Below are positions 1 through 13,607 of a stretch of 64,000 nucleotides of DNA, piece after piece. Each line of letters opens with the position of its first letter. Position 1 is the stretch's first letter. The notes beneath the pieces are model-generated. The model saw only the letters and a program-made list of their open reading frames with translations, searched no databases and was not told the DNA's origin. Origin of the DNA: Archegozetes longisetosus (Eukaryota > Arthropoda > Arachnida > Sarcoptiformes > Trhypochthoniidae); contig JAEMBT020000006.1 of NCBI GenBank assembly GCA_018873245.2, forward strand, positions 7,833,855 to 7,897,854, read 5' to 3'. The translations under genes and the position numbers were made by a program.

Positions 1-59
1 CAGTTTGGCGTCAATCTCACGAAATAGAGGATTACTCGGTTTCTTATCTCGTATACCGG

Positions 60-256
60 GCGCTCGGAAGGTACTGAACAAAATCCTATTTCAAACCTAT
101 TTCAAACCCCAATCCAAACCCTATTTCCAAAACCTAATTCTAACCTTATTTGAAGATCCTATTTCAGGCCCTATTTCGAAATCTATTAGAAGATCTGATT
201 TCAAACCCTATTTCGAAACCTATTCGAAGACCATATTTGAAAAGCCCATTTGAAAC
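60..256. repeat. Degenerate minisatellite of CCTATTTC-type units
   Basis: About 200 bp built from variants of a roughly 16-22 bp unit whose core reads CCTATTTCAAAC or CCTATTTCGAA, with substitutions and small indels between copies. A short open frame crosses it on the + strand, but its protein is just the translated repeat (FKP/YF repeats), so I do not call it a gene. Confidence 0.7.
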
Positions 257-3200
257 GAAACTGAAATTTATGATTCCTCCTTTTTGTTGCCTTTTGAAAC
301 TATATAAATAAAACCTGAATTAATGAACTGAAAGTACAAAGTTAGGCGTAAACAACTAATTATTTATTCAAGTTTGTCATTTTGAACATGAGCTGCTTTT
401 TCAGATATGAGTTAGATGTAGTCTTAAACTTGGATTTGGATAACTTATACGAATGAACGACATGATCTATTGAAACGTGCTTTTGGGCTTTATTTTAAAC
501 ATTGATATCACCTTCCCTCAAATTCTATCAATTTTCTGCTTAAATTGTTTATTTTCTTAAAATCAGAAATGGTTCAGAACGTAACTAATTCAACAAAACT
601 AAATCAAGTCTTCAAGTCTCTGATTTATTATGTTTAGCTCCTTATATCATAGAAATTCATCTGAATTTTCTATTTCATTCTAGATATGAATTCCAAATCA
701 GATAATATTTTGCTTTTCACATCTAAAATCAGAAAATATATGTCTGGATGAGTTTATTTTTTGATCAAAACCATAGCACTCTTCTTTAGGGACTTTAGAT
801 TCCTTATTATAGAATTGAATTTAATTATTCAAATTTTATTTGTTAACTAGATTAAAACCTTTTGCCCAACCTCTAATCAAACAAAATTGAAATACACGAG
901 GTTTTACTTTGATGAACTTTAAGTTTTTAATAGTTGATACATAGTAGACATAGTAGCTAGGACTAACTTCTACACTCAAAAGCTTAATAATCCCTCAAGT
1001 CATGCCTCATGATGGCATGCTTTCAATCAGGCTAAATAATGCCTTACATAAACTTATTTCATATTCAATATTCTAATCAAAGTAAATCACAGGCAGGTTG
1101 ACATAGCAGCGCCTTTTCTTTGTTGCTATTGAGGATTATTAAGTTTTCAACTGTAGGTTAAGTTTAATAATGGGTTTAGCTCTAAAAAAGCTTATTTGGA
1201 CTTAATGTATGGTTTGAAAGAACACAAAGGTTTTCACGCTAGCTTCTGTTGCAGTCAAGTCTAAGAACTTCTTTTATGTCAAATCAAGAGATTTCAGAAC
1301 CAAAACACGATTCTATAAACTTTCAGATCAAATTTAGTTTAATCGCTTTCCTAAAAGACTATTTTTCGAATATATAAGATTTAATGAACGTGAGGGAATC
1401 GAACAAATTTTTAGAGAACTTCAACTGAAAAGTTTTCAATCAGTGAATAAAGAAAATGGAATTGGATTAAGTTTAAGACAAATAGTAGGATTAAGTGTTA
1501 TTGTTGTGAAACATCAACTGTTTATAGTGATTGATAAGTGAAAGATTACTCTAGGATGTCTAACAATGTCTTGTGTCTGAGAGATGCACATTTGAGCCCT
1601 ATATTGAAAAGTCAGCTTCATGAATATCCAACTTCATGAATACCCACTGCTCTTTCGAATATATTTGTATGGATTTTTCGCATTTCATTTGCACACATGT
1701 TTGCATTGCTGAATCTCGCTCTACACATGATATGCTTTTCTGCACTTAGACTCACATATAGGCAAAGCGAAAAGTTTCCAAATAAGATTTTTGACTCTTG
1801 ACAATTTTTTTGTTCGGTTTCTCTTAGGTATAGAAGCCTTCTAACTTAGGTGCACAAGTATAGTCTTGAGAATTAGCTCGACTCAAACTTGAGAGTTATA
1901 TTTATAACAGATTTTACTATAAACCAGTGCCTTTTCAATTGTTTCTAGTTAAAATATGAAAATATAATAAACTCAGACAGCACGTACAATAAAATGGAAA
2001 GTCTAAACAACTGAAATAGGATAAGATCTTCTAAAACTTGAATCATTGTGTAGATTTTATTCTATGAATTTGTCTAAAAAATATTATTCTATCGTTCGGT
2101 ATTGTTGCTAATATGAAATAAATACTAATTTAATTAAAGGTACAATAAATATTTAAATTCATTATTTACAGATGCTAATAAGATATAAGTTGACTTTTTG
2201 TGTAAACTAATATAACTTTGTTTGTCAAATTGTGTGCTTGTTATATGAAGTTTAATTGTGTTTGTTTCGAATAATACTTGTTTGAGTGGAGCTCAACACT
2301 CAATGTATAAATAGGAATATATTCCTCTATAAACAATAGAATGTCATATTCCCATCGACTAAACTTGAGAGCTACAAAACAAACTATAGTTTTCAATCAG
2401 GTTATCAATACATATGCTTTTCAATATAATCAACAACTAGGGAAAACTTTCACAATAATGAGTTGAACGTTTGAAAATCTGTTTGATACTTGCTGATAGA
2501 ATCGTATCGTAATGAGAGCAATTATTTTGAATTACTATCGATTGGCAGTCGTCTATCTGATATAATAAAAGTTTTACACGCTATAAAAGCGAGAATGAAA
2601 GGAATGTTTAAAAATAGATCGAATCGCCTTAAATGGATTTTGATGAACCATAATAAGTGACTTATTGATTTGTTAAATTTGTTTGACCAAAATGCAATTA
2701 TAGCCATAAACTTACTTAAATTGAATTTTTTCTGCATATAAGTGAGAACTGAACATAAGTTACCTTCATTATAGTGAGTAATCCAATTAGATTTTATTAG
2801 AATAGCAATCAATCTTAAGCAACGCCTTCTCAATCTTCCTCTCGAGCATTTTGTTTCTCACTTTTCTTCTATTTAACGCTAATTTTAGAAACTAAACTCA
2901 ATTACAAAATTATATTGACAGTGTCACAAATTTTACAGCTTTAACAAATTTATTTCATCCAATTTAATCAATCAAATTGGGATCCAATTAGAGTTAGCTT
3001 CCAAATGATAGGTATTACAATCGAATTTAATTTAAAAGTTCAGTTCATCAGAGAATTGAGTGAACATACAGTTTGACCCGGTTGTTGGCAACTTGGCCGT
3101 AGGCAAACCCAATTGTTAGCATGTCATTTCTTAAGCACCGGTCAATTAAATCACATGTTTAAGAGTTGAATATAGACAAACCAAGTTGTAGATAACAGTT

Positions 3201-4132
3201 GCCTGTAACTTGATCAGACTGTAATTATTTTTCAAAATGAGGCATCACTAGTTAAGGGTTAGCGAATAAAAAACTCCAGCACTATATGTCTTAGGAAAAT
3301 AATATTAAACTGTTATTAGAAAGCAGAGATCGAGAAATTATCCTCGAGGGAAGTAAGATAAGAGCACCACAAGTATAGAGCATTTCTCTGCAGCAAATTC
3401 ACAAGTATAGTCAAGTTATATCTGTTTGTGGAAAATTCTTCTCCTAGTAGTGATTGAGTTGAAACAGACCAAAGTGTTGCCCATCTTCTATCAAGTGGTA
3501 ATCATCTAATAAATCTGTTCTTGAAACCTCAGCTATTACTCCAACTCTTACGTGATCTAATCGTTAAATAACTAGTTAATATAGATGCTTCTGGTTTTAA
3601 AATTGCCAATAGTTTTAATTAAAATCATATTTTCAGTTGAATTAGACTAAAGTTAAACCGTTTATAAGAAGGAACATGTGAGGCATGTAGTAATTAGTAA
3701 TGATGTTTACTTTTGTCTAGACTTGTATGATAAGTATTAGAGAAATTTGTAAATTGTTTTATAAAGATGACATACGTTTTTGCATATCATATCTTTCTGA
3801 TGAACTAAAAATAACTCAAACAATATTTTATCCGACAAATTATGTAGTCATCAAATTACTGAATCTTCCAAGTTTAAAGTTCTAAGTTTATCATATACTC
3901 AATTGATTTTTTCATTTGTTATCAGATCGAATTTTAGGATGCTTGAGCATAGAATTGTGCGCTATATAGTTGCTAATAGTCGATATAACTTATAGAATAA
4001 CATTCAACTCTGTAGCTTTTATTAAAATTTCTTTCCTATTAGTCGCTAATAAGTTAAGACAATCAACAAGATAGATTTGACAAATAGTATAATCAATTTA
4101 GACTCTAATGCTTAATAAACTTTGATTTTCAG
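257..4132. other. Probable Ih intron or 5' flank, no exon recognised
   Basis: No coding block was recognised on either strand. The Ih exon at 4133 opens in the S4-S5/S5 region, so the exons for S1-S4 must lie upstream. I looked for an S4-type segment (repeated Arg, then a VSQWEE-like stretch) and did not find it, so this is most simply one long intron whose 5' exon is outside the window. The sequence is AT-rich and otherwise featureless. Confidence 0.5.
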
Positions 4133-7100
4133 TTTCTCAATATGGCGAGTGTTTTTATGAAGATATTTAATTTAATATGTATGATGCTATTAATTGGTCA
4201 CTGGAGTGGTTGTCTTCAGTTTTTAGTGCCGATGTTACAGGGATTTCCAGCTAACTCTTGGGTGGCTATTAACGAACTTCAAGTAAGCTTAAATATTTGA
4301 CAGTAAATCTACACCAGTGTCGCATTTACTGTCTATTTTATCATCTATTTTATCATGTTTTTATTGTTTTCTCTCTTATAACCACATCCGGTGGCAAGTT
4401 GTCATTTCTCTTAATCGGATTGCTGGTTAGGATTTATTTAAAGGAGAGAAATAATACCTATTGATTTTATAGACCAAGATAGATAGACTTACTGCAGACA
4501 GATATAATTGTATATCAGTTTAGCAGTGTATATATATATGTATTGATAGTATATAATCCAATATTTATTTTCACATCGATTTATTCGTGATAAATTCCAC
4601 AAAACGTCATATATATCATAAATTGTGAAATGTCTGAAACCAGAAGCAGAGAAAATTGATTAATTGAATGATAGCTGGCAAGCAGAAAAATTTAGAATTT
4701 AGTCAAAATTAGTCTATAAGCGGAAAGGTTTGCGAAAGCAATTTATTTGTCATTTTGTCAAAATATGTCCACTATGATTTGATGATTCGACAATCGTTAC
4801 TTTAACATCAGTCCAAAAGAATGTCACTCTGAAGAATCTGATTGTCAACATATAAATTGAGAAAATGGCTTCAAATTGAGTCACTCATCAGTTGTTTCAT
4901 ACTATTTATAATGAATAGAAGAGTTCTTTTCCAGATTGATTTTGATCACAGTTTTGAGTGCGCATAAAACATCTATTTTTAGTTCAAAATCTAAGTTAGT
5001 TTTTGAGTAATAGTCACTCAGACTTGTAGTTCAGTTTTACTTTTTGATGCCTTCAAGTATTGCTTTTTTTATTCAACAGAAATCTAATGAACTCAATATT
5101 TGTATGAAGTCTTTGAAAAAAAGTACTGAAAAAAGAAAGTCTTTGAGTATTAGTAAAAAGAAAATTGTCTTATTTGAGGAAAGAATTGATTTTGTTTTAA
5201 TGACTTTCTTTTATTTGACAAATGAGTCAAAGAATGCAAATAAGTTAAAGATTTGAAATAGTCTTAATTAAAGGCACACAAATGAATTACATTCATTAAT
5301 TCTCATCTCTTTAAATGAAGCGAAGTAATTTGATTTTTATTTCTCAATGCTATGTAAAGCACAGTCGTAGCCAGCGGGGAGGGCTGGGAGCGATATTCCC
5401 TAGAGACTTTTTCAAAATTCAAGTATAGGTCCGTCAAAGTTAAGTAAAGTGAACGTTGAAAATAAAATCTTGTAAAAAGACTCTTAAACTATATTTATTT
5501 GACGCATCGATCGATTGCTTATTGTTAAATATTAATATGATGTTTGGCAAGAAATCAAGAGATTTTTGAATGCAAGTTAGCGTCCGCTCCGACAAATCCG
5601 CGTAGTTGATTTCAGACATTTAGCCCCCCCCCGAATTAGTAAATTTGAGCAGTTGATTTCAGACATTTAGTCCCTGACCAAAAATCGTGACTACGGCAGT
5701 GACATAAAATGAGAATGAAATAAGTAGATAATAAGAATGATAAAGAAAAGTAATTATGTTGTTTTATACAGGAATCCGATTGGTTCGATCAATATTCGTG
5801 GTCTTTGTTCAAAGCAATGTCTCACATGTTGTGTATTGGTTACGGACGCTTTCCACCTCAAAGTCTAACTGATATGTGGTTAACTCTTCTTAGTATGATA
5901 TCTGGTGCCACATGCTATGCACTGTTTCTCGGTCACACAACTAATCTTATTCAATCTTTGGACTCTTCCAGACGACAATATAGAGAAAAAGTAATTTTTT
6001 GTTTAATTTTATCGAACGGCATGAAAAAGTTTTCGAATTTTAATTTTGTTTTTTTAATACTTCAACTAAGCCTTGATTAAGCAAAAAGAAATAATAATAG
6101 TAATAAATTCAGACAAGAAGTAGTTTATGAAAAAATTATAATAAAAATAAAAAGAATATTCTTTAGTAGTTTTAGTAAGTAAACATTTCAGTTTGATAGT
6201 ATCCAATTTGAAAATAATAATTGAATTTGAAGCGTAAAAATTGAATTTGTATGAATGTTATTTTAGGTTTTATCTCATCGATTCAAAGGTACACTTAGAG
6301 TATATTTTAAGTGAAGACTAACTCAAGTTGGAGAAACTAGTGGTTGTATTGATTTAGAAATAAATATTTAAAATGATAATTTATGTTTAACGCGCATAAT
6401 ATGCAATTTAAATGTAAAGTTGTGATAGACATCATATTTTGTCTCTTTGGCTTAAACGCGCAAAAGTTTAAAAGTATTTCAATTCGGGATTATTATAATA
6501 CGTTGCCAGTGCAAACTTAATTGAATCATTTTTCAAGTCAAAATTGGCTGAAAAATTCACGAATAAGGCACTAAGTTTTCAACATTGATTGGCTTGAGCT
6601 ATCTAGGAAAATTGCAATTTCAATTTAATATAAAACCTTTATATAAATAAATACAACAAAAGTCAATCTTTTACCTTAGTGTCACTGAAATTATAGACCA
6701 ACAAAAGAAAACAGCACATTTTGAATCCTATTTTCTGTACCAGATTCTAGTTTAGGCGTCCAAACAAGTAAACATTTAAAAGGATCAAATTTGCAAATTT
6801 GAAACCACTGTCCTTCATACCTGATTATAGGGTTTACCATATGAATGATCGTTGTAGATTTTCTTGCTCAACACCATCGTTCTTTCATTTATTATCTGAA
6901 ATAATGTTGAAAAATAAAAACCTACAGAATTTGTTTGTGTCATCCTTCTACTGAAGATTGACTTCATTTATAACTTTCTTTTTCAATTTTCAGTTAAAGC
7001 AAGTCGAAGAATATATGGCTTATAGGAAATTGCCGCGAGATTTACGAGTCAGAATTGGTGATTACTTTGAACATAGATATCAAGGAAAGTTTTTCAATGA

Positions 7101-8761
7101 AGATACCATATTAGATGAACTTTCAGAAAGGCTGAGAGAGGTTTGGACCATAAATTTTGACTATAGTTTTATGAACTAGCATTATGAAAATCTGTTCATC
7201 TCAATGGAAAATATTTGCTCGTTTAATTCTAGGACGTTATCAATTATAACTGCCGAGCATTAGTAGCTTCGGTGCCCTTCTTCGCGAATGCAGACACAGA
7301 TTTCGTCAATTCTATAGTGACTCGTCTGAAGTACGAAGTCTTCCAACCGGGAGATATTATTATAAAAGAGGGAACTATTGGCAACAAAATGTTTTTTATA
7401 CAAGAAGGAATAGTTGACATTGTCATGAGTAATGGTGAGGTGGCCACCAGTTTATCTGACGGATCATATTTTGGAGGTAAATCAAATTGATTGAAAACTC
7501 ACAGCCAATAGTGTTTGCTTGTGCTCAATATACATATTTTCATTGACTCCCAACACATCATAACATCCAGTTATAAATCTATTTTTATCTCATTTCATCT
7601 TTTATTTTCTCGTAACTTTTATTTCAATCTCAGGTTATTTATGATAAACGGAAAACTCTTTTCATACACGAATAACAAAATTCAATTTGAATTGAAGTAT
7701 TAATTTGAAAATTGTTGTAAATTTCAAGCTCGTATCATATAAATTAATAATTAACACAGTAAACTAATTATTAAAACAATAAACGTATTTGTATGCAAAT
7801 CGAATGCAGCTTGCAGCTTTTCAATTAAGTTTATTCCTTTATGAGTGCTAAATGTTTCTCTATGATTTGATCGAAATTCAGTTCTAACTTGACTCTAAAT
7901 AAAAGTTCAACAACTTTCAAATTAAAACTTTATAGATCATTAATCATCATACTATGTACTGAAATAAGATAATAAGTAGAAAATGATCACATTTTATGAT
8001 CTTATATAGACAAATTTGAGCTTTTAAGTGAAATATAATTGAGAAATAGTTAATTTTAAGTTAAAGAACAGCATATTTAATAGTAACCCGAAATTATTAT
8101 TTAATTGGGATCACATTTTTTGTGGCGTGAGATTTCAAACATGTATCTTATAGGTTCATAAAATAGATAATAACAAGAAGTAGTGATAAGAAGTAGCGCT
8201 AAAAAGTGTTGACTATATATCGATATCTGGAAGTTGAAGTGTTGTACATTGTTAAGAGTAATACCGTATTTACAGATGTTATGTTTTTTCTATTTAACAG
8301 AAATATGTCTTCTAACAAATGCTAGACGTGTTGCAAGTGTTAGAGCAGAAACATATTGCAATTTATTTTCACTTTCTGTTGAACATTTCAACGCTGTTCT
8401 CGATTTGTATCCTCTCATGAGGCGAACAATGGAATCAATAGCAGCCGAGAGACTTAACAAGATTGGTAAAAATCCTAGTATTGTTTGTCAAAGAGAAGAC
8501 CTGCAAACAGATCTGAAGGCAGTCAGCGAACTATTAACCCTATCTGCTCAAAGTCCAAGTGACGACAGTGAAAGTGACATTAGTTTATTTAAAATGAAAA
8601 AAGCTTTGCCCAGACCCAAATCCGAATCTTGTTTTCCCCGATTCAATGCTAATGGTAATGAGATGAATGCTTTGAGGCCCGATTCGTCGGTTTTGCAGCG
8701 GTCGGAAACGTTTTTTCAATCTATCGTTGGTATATCAGCCCACGACTCCTTACATACTTAA
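4133..8761 (+). CDS. Ih: Ih/HCN hyperpolarization-activated cyclic-nucleotide-gated channel, 3' half (partial)
   Basis: Five exons fit in frame: 4133-4282, 5772-5990, 6994-7140, 7233-7476 and 8301-8761 (stop at the end), 406 residues in all. Each boundary has AG/GT. In order they encode S5 ([13 protein letters not shown]), the pore loop with the CIGYGRFPP filter, S6 ending [13 protein letters not shown], the C-linker (HRYQGKFF) and a full cyclic-nucleotide-binding domain with GSYFGE joined across the last intron to [16 protein letters not shown], which includes the phosphate-binding Arg. The tail after the CNBD is short and rich in Ser, ending HDSLHT. HCN channels carry a mixed Na+/K+ pacemaker current in the plasma membrane; arthropods usually have one such gene. 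The N-terminus and S1-S4 are missing because they lie upstream of the window. Intron 1 carries a transposon-like insertion at 5360-5701. The family call is secure. Confidence 0.95.
5360..5701. mobile_element. Non-autonomous terminal-inverted-repeat element in Ih intron
   Basis: A GC-richer block in an AT-rich intron with matching ends: left CACAGTCGTAGCCA, and right (read on the other strand) CACTGCCGTAGTCA. It has no coding capacity. Near the right end there is an internal direct duplication: the 20-mer AGTTGATTTCAGACATTTAG occurs at 5604-5623 and again at 5651-5670. No clean target-site duplication is visible, so the superfamily is left open. A fragment with a similar end lies at 53902-53932. 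Confidence 0.6.
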
Positions 8762-11700
8762 CACTATTATTTTCTAGTCATCACTTCTCTCGATGTCGTC
8801 AATCAAAACCTATTCAATTTGATCGCAAGTTAGATAAGAATTTTATTAAACTAGTCCGTCGATTATTAGTTTGATTTTTAGCTCAAATACTCAATAGACT
8901 TGTAAATAATTGAAACTTGATTTCGACTGAAAACAATGTTAGTCTTGAAATATATTAATTGGACACAACAAAACTATGGTTATACGACTAGAAGTAATGC
9001 GAACAAAAGCTGACAAAACTTGATCCATTCGATCGATTGAATGGATGAAAGTAAGTTTAGTGGCTCGTACAACCAAAATATAACTAATTGATCTCTCAAT
9101 TCGAATCTAATGCAATAATCACATTTGATCGCTTAGTTTCTTATAAATTAAGTCCTTTCAAATGTTATTTTTTATTGATGTTTCCAACTTCAAATCATCA
9201 GTTTCTCGCTAGTTTTTACTTTTAGTCATCCAATTTTCGTTTTAGGCAAATGACCTTAGCAAAAATGTTAAACTTTCAAATGAGAAAACTGAATTCAAAA
9301 ATAACTTAATCTGTTAATTAGTTGTTATTCTAGTGAAATTAGTTCACTTCATATACTTATAATTGAGTGAAACTTTGTTGAAGTCTAGGAATATTTTCAC
9401 ATATTTTTATTATAATTTAATGAGCTTTGAATGAGATTTAGTTAAGTTTTTATTATAGTTGATAAATATTTGTAGAATAGTGAGATAAAAGCATTTGAAA
9501 ATAATGCAAATACTCAATTGAATGAAATAAGACTCGCGCCGGGAATCAACTCTTAACTTCTAAATATCATTAACACCTCCATAACAATGTTAAGAAATTG
9601 ATTTTTCAATAATTTCCCAAATTGTTGTAAGTTTTGTTATATTTTTAAGAAAAGGGTTTTATCGGTTATAAAAAATTGTAAATATTTAGAAATGTTTTGA
9701 ATTAATAATTGATTGAATAATATAGAAACAGTTGGGTTATTATGCAATAAGAGGAATCTATCAAATTGAAATTTCATATCTCATCAAACTATGTTAACCA
9801 ATAATATATTCGCATCTAAATATATTATCACTATCTTTAATCTATTATTCTATACTAAACTTCATACTTATTTAACTATTCTTATGTATTATTCTATTTT
9901 CATCTTTTCTCAAGTCTTCAAACTAATCGGTCTCAGAGCCAAATATTTCATTTGGAAACTATATTATTCTGATATCTCATCATAACGTAAATGTATTTCA
10001 GTTCATTAGTATTTTAAAGCATCTGATCCCTTTTATAAAATTGTTCACATCTCGAAGAAAAACAGTTGATTATAACTGAATTTTTAAACTATCAACTAAA
10101 CAGCTCATCATTGCTGTAAATGACTACAAAAGCTTTTTTTATAGTGAGAATAAGTACTCACTTTGAGCTCTATTTCGCTTTATCTTCAGAGTTCACTACA
10201 AATAGGTTCGACTGAATTATGAATAAATTATAGGTTTGGGCTAACTTACATTAGAGGCACGTATGCGAGAAAGAATGGTTAGAGTGGAGGGCTTTTATCA
10301 CCACATACTCTTTACACGACTTACTTCTTCAGAACAGCAGTAATCAGAATAAAGCAAAGTATTGATGAGATAGAATTCTCTAAATCTTGAGCTATCGGTC
10401 AATATTCCGAACTTTAGCCCCAGAATTTGATGACTGACGCTATCTTATGGATCTAATACTGATCCCATTTCGATTGACTGAACACTGCGATGATTGTATT
10501 GAAAAATGAATTTTCGACTCATAAGATTGAAGAGAGATTTAGCAATGATTGCTCATTTGATCCAGTGCTTTGACCCGAACAATATATCCAAATTTGCATT
10601 CTCCAGAATACCATCAGTTTAGAATAGATATAATATTCATAACTCAATAAAGTTAGAGTAATAAAACACAAAACTAAAAATCCTGAATCTCAAATACACG
10701 ATAGTTTATTCATAATTCATCCATGTTTCTATAGTTAGGATATATTCAATAGAATTTTTATTTAACATTTTTGATACATTCCAGCTGAAGAATCAAGCTA
10801 AAAGACAAATTCAAATCGAAAGGGCTCTACTGCAACCTATAAATATTAGGAGTGAAGTTAGATTCTTAGGTTCTTAGCTTAATCTTTCCAGTTACTCAAA
10901 TTTAAATTATTCAATTAATCACGACTTCTATGCAATAAACAATTGATGCTTTCAAAATTGGTATATAATCAGTACTTTGAAAGTAAAACTTTTCAAAGTT
11001 TACAACCAAAATAATATTGTCGTAAATTTATCGTATGAACTAATGTTGTGAAGGCTTCAGAACAAACTATGGACTTATCAAATATATATTCGTAAAAATT
11101 CAAGTTGGATAATAGAGTTTGAATTTTAGGAATCAATTTATGCTAAACTAAGTTTTGGAGTGAGACATGATTTGCATATTATAAGAGTATTTATTTTTAT
11201 AGAATCTTGTTTGGATCTGGTTCTCAAATTAGCTCTTTTACTGTAATGTCAAATCAAATGTCAATTTTGAGTTCCATCAGATGAGTGAGAAATTGTTTAA
11301 ATTTTTTCTTTTCCAAACCATATGTTTTGTATTCTATTGGATTTATATTTTGTCATAATATGGTAATATTTTGAATAAAATTTTCATCCTTCAAACTCCC
11401 TTAACATTCCTTACCATTTGAAATGCTAACTTTCAAAATACTTTCCCTAAAAGACAAACATTTGGGTCGAATATATTGAAATGTGAATCAAGTTTTTCGA
11501 TAACACTAAAAATGTAAGAATGAGATGAATTTTTATTTGAAAAGTAAGACTTGATTTCTCTGAGAATGCATTAGAGAGTTACATGAATACTAGTAATGTT
11601 TGGCTTTGAAACTCAATTAGTTTCGATTCTTGATTTAGATGATTCAATTTTAATTCACCATGTTCAATTTTAATTTATCATCTTCAATTTTAATCTTCAA

Positions 11701-13607
11701 TTTTAATCTTCCATGTTCAATTATACCAAATGAATTGATAAATTATAATAAATTTGTTTAATATATTTCATTTACTTGATGTCAATTTGACAGACAGACA
11801 ATCTAAAGCTAGAATGACACTTTGAAAATTTATGTAATTCATATGATAGCCTACCACTCAAAATGATGAGTTGGCTCAAAATAATAATTTAGAGAATAAT
11901 AATATATACTATGGTTTGCTTTTGCTACTTATTTGTCTTTTCATAGTCTCTACTCTATGCACATCTTAAAGTGATAAATATTGTATATGCAGCACAAAAC
12001 TAGAGATTTACTCTCATTTATTCTACATTTAACTTCATATTCCTTATTATTATTATTATTTTCCTTACTATTATTCTTTTGATCATTACTAAAACTCATC
12101 ATTTCTGCAGTTGGAGTGCAGTCAAAGAGGTATAAATAAGTAATTAAGAAGGTTTTCATGGGTTTTGTCTTTAGACGATTGGCAAAGTTTTAATTTGGTG
12201 TCAATTAAGATTATAAGTTAGCTTTTAATACTCACTTGTCTGTGATCACTCATTCATGCACTTTCTATCACATATTCATGTAATTCAATTACTTGTATTA
12301 TAATTTCCTATATTTTAGTCCTATATCTACTGTTTAACTATTTGTTCATCTGACACATTTCTCAAAAACCCATCACATTATGTATAATTGACTGGCAAAT
12401 AATAAACTAAACTAAAACTTTTCAAATTCGATTCATTATGTTATGTTCAAATATCATTCAGTTCATTATATCTTCAAGACGTTAAGCCATCTGACACAAA
12501 CCCGAAATGACTTTGACCTAAAATCAATACATTTTATTTGTAATAAAGTTAAGCAAAATTTAAGTGTAGTTTGCTCGAGAAAAATCACGTCAAATTCAGC
12601 ATCTATTAGGAAAGAAATTGCGACACAGTTTGATAACAGTTAAAGGGATGAAGATGAAATGCAAGTAAAATTATAGCAAGTTTACGATAAAAGAAGTTCT
12701 GAAAAATGGGCGTAGATTTGATCGAAATGCTTAAAAGATGTTCAATTTTAAAGCTATTCTCCATTGAAGATAACAGACCGTTCTTCAAATAATAAATATT
12801 TGTCCATTAGTTTTCAATTTAATTAAGCAATAGATTTTTCAAATGTTAAAATGCTGCAAAATTATTCTAGTTGAATAAATAATGAGAGATAAAACAAAAT
12901 TAATCTAAACAATAGAGATTAACTTTAATATGGAGATAAGGGCTTAACCCGCAAGAGGTTCATAATAAAGTCATTCAAAACATAATAAATTAGAAGTCAT
13001 CAGAGAATCCGCTTTAGATAGTAGTCAAATGATAGATCGCTCCAATCTAGAGATTAGAAAATTCTCTCAAATTTTCAATTAATTTAATTAATCGTTTGAA
13101 TCGTCAGTTTTTGAAAAAATCTTCTGAAAGGCATAAGCAGTGAGAATGTGTTGGTTTAAGGCATAAGTGTAAGCGGAAGAGACTCTACTCAATGACAGCA
13201 TACAGTATATAAAGATAAATGTATTAGTGTGTTTTCAATTCTAATGATTCGCTCGAAATAAGGCTTATTTAGTTCTTACGAAATGTTCTGATTAAGTAGG
13301 TTTTGAGCTATAATTAAGGGGCTGAAGCTCGTTATCTATACTTTTTCTAAAGTTTGACTCATAAAATCTAAATCATTTGACACAACGATTAGTTGTAAAT
13401 AATTAAAAATTTATTGTACTTAATAATTTAAAGTTTTCATTTGGAAGTCATCTTTAGACATCATAAAATAGCTTAAAATAAATAAAATTAAAATTAAAAA
13501 TTATGAACAAAATCATGTACTAAATTAATCTTAAATATAGATGAATTAGAAAAATATAACTATTCGATGAGCTTTGAAAGTAGTTGGAAAAAGGATGTAC
13601 TGATTAG
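8762..13607. other. Gene-poor intergenic stretch
   Basis: About 4.8 kb between the Ih stop and the zinc-finger gene, where I see no convincing exon on either strand. Short open frames here (for example near 9791-9985 and 11950-12159) have the composition of translated AT-rich DNA. The only structure noted is the short tandem repeat at 11640-11720. Parts next to 8761 are likely Ih 3' UTR and parts next to 13608 the 3' UTR of the zinc-finger gene. Confidence 0.5.
11640..11720. repeat. Short tandem repeat, TTCAATTTTAAT unit
   Basis: Five to six imperfect copies of TTCAATTTTAAT separated by TCACCATG- or CTTCCATG-like spacers. The same core recurs as an 11-mer in the 5' end of the GH31 gene near 23815-23853, probably by chance in AT-rich DNA. 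Confidence 0.6.

Noticed and set aside
5044..5256. 70-codon + strand frame in the Ih intron
   Set aside because: Lys/Ser/Phe-rich translation of AT-rich DNA with no known motif, lying inside a well-supported intron.
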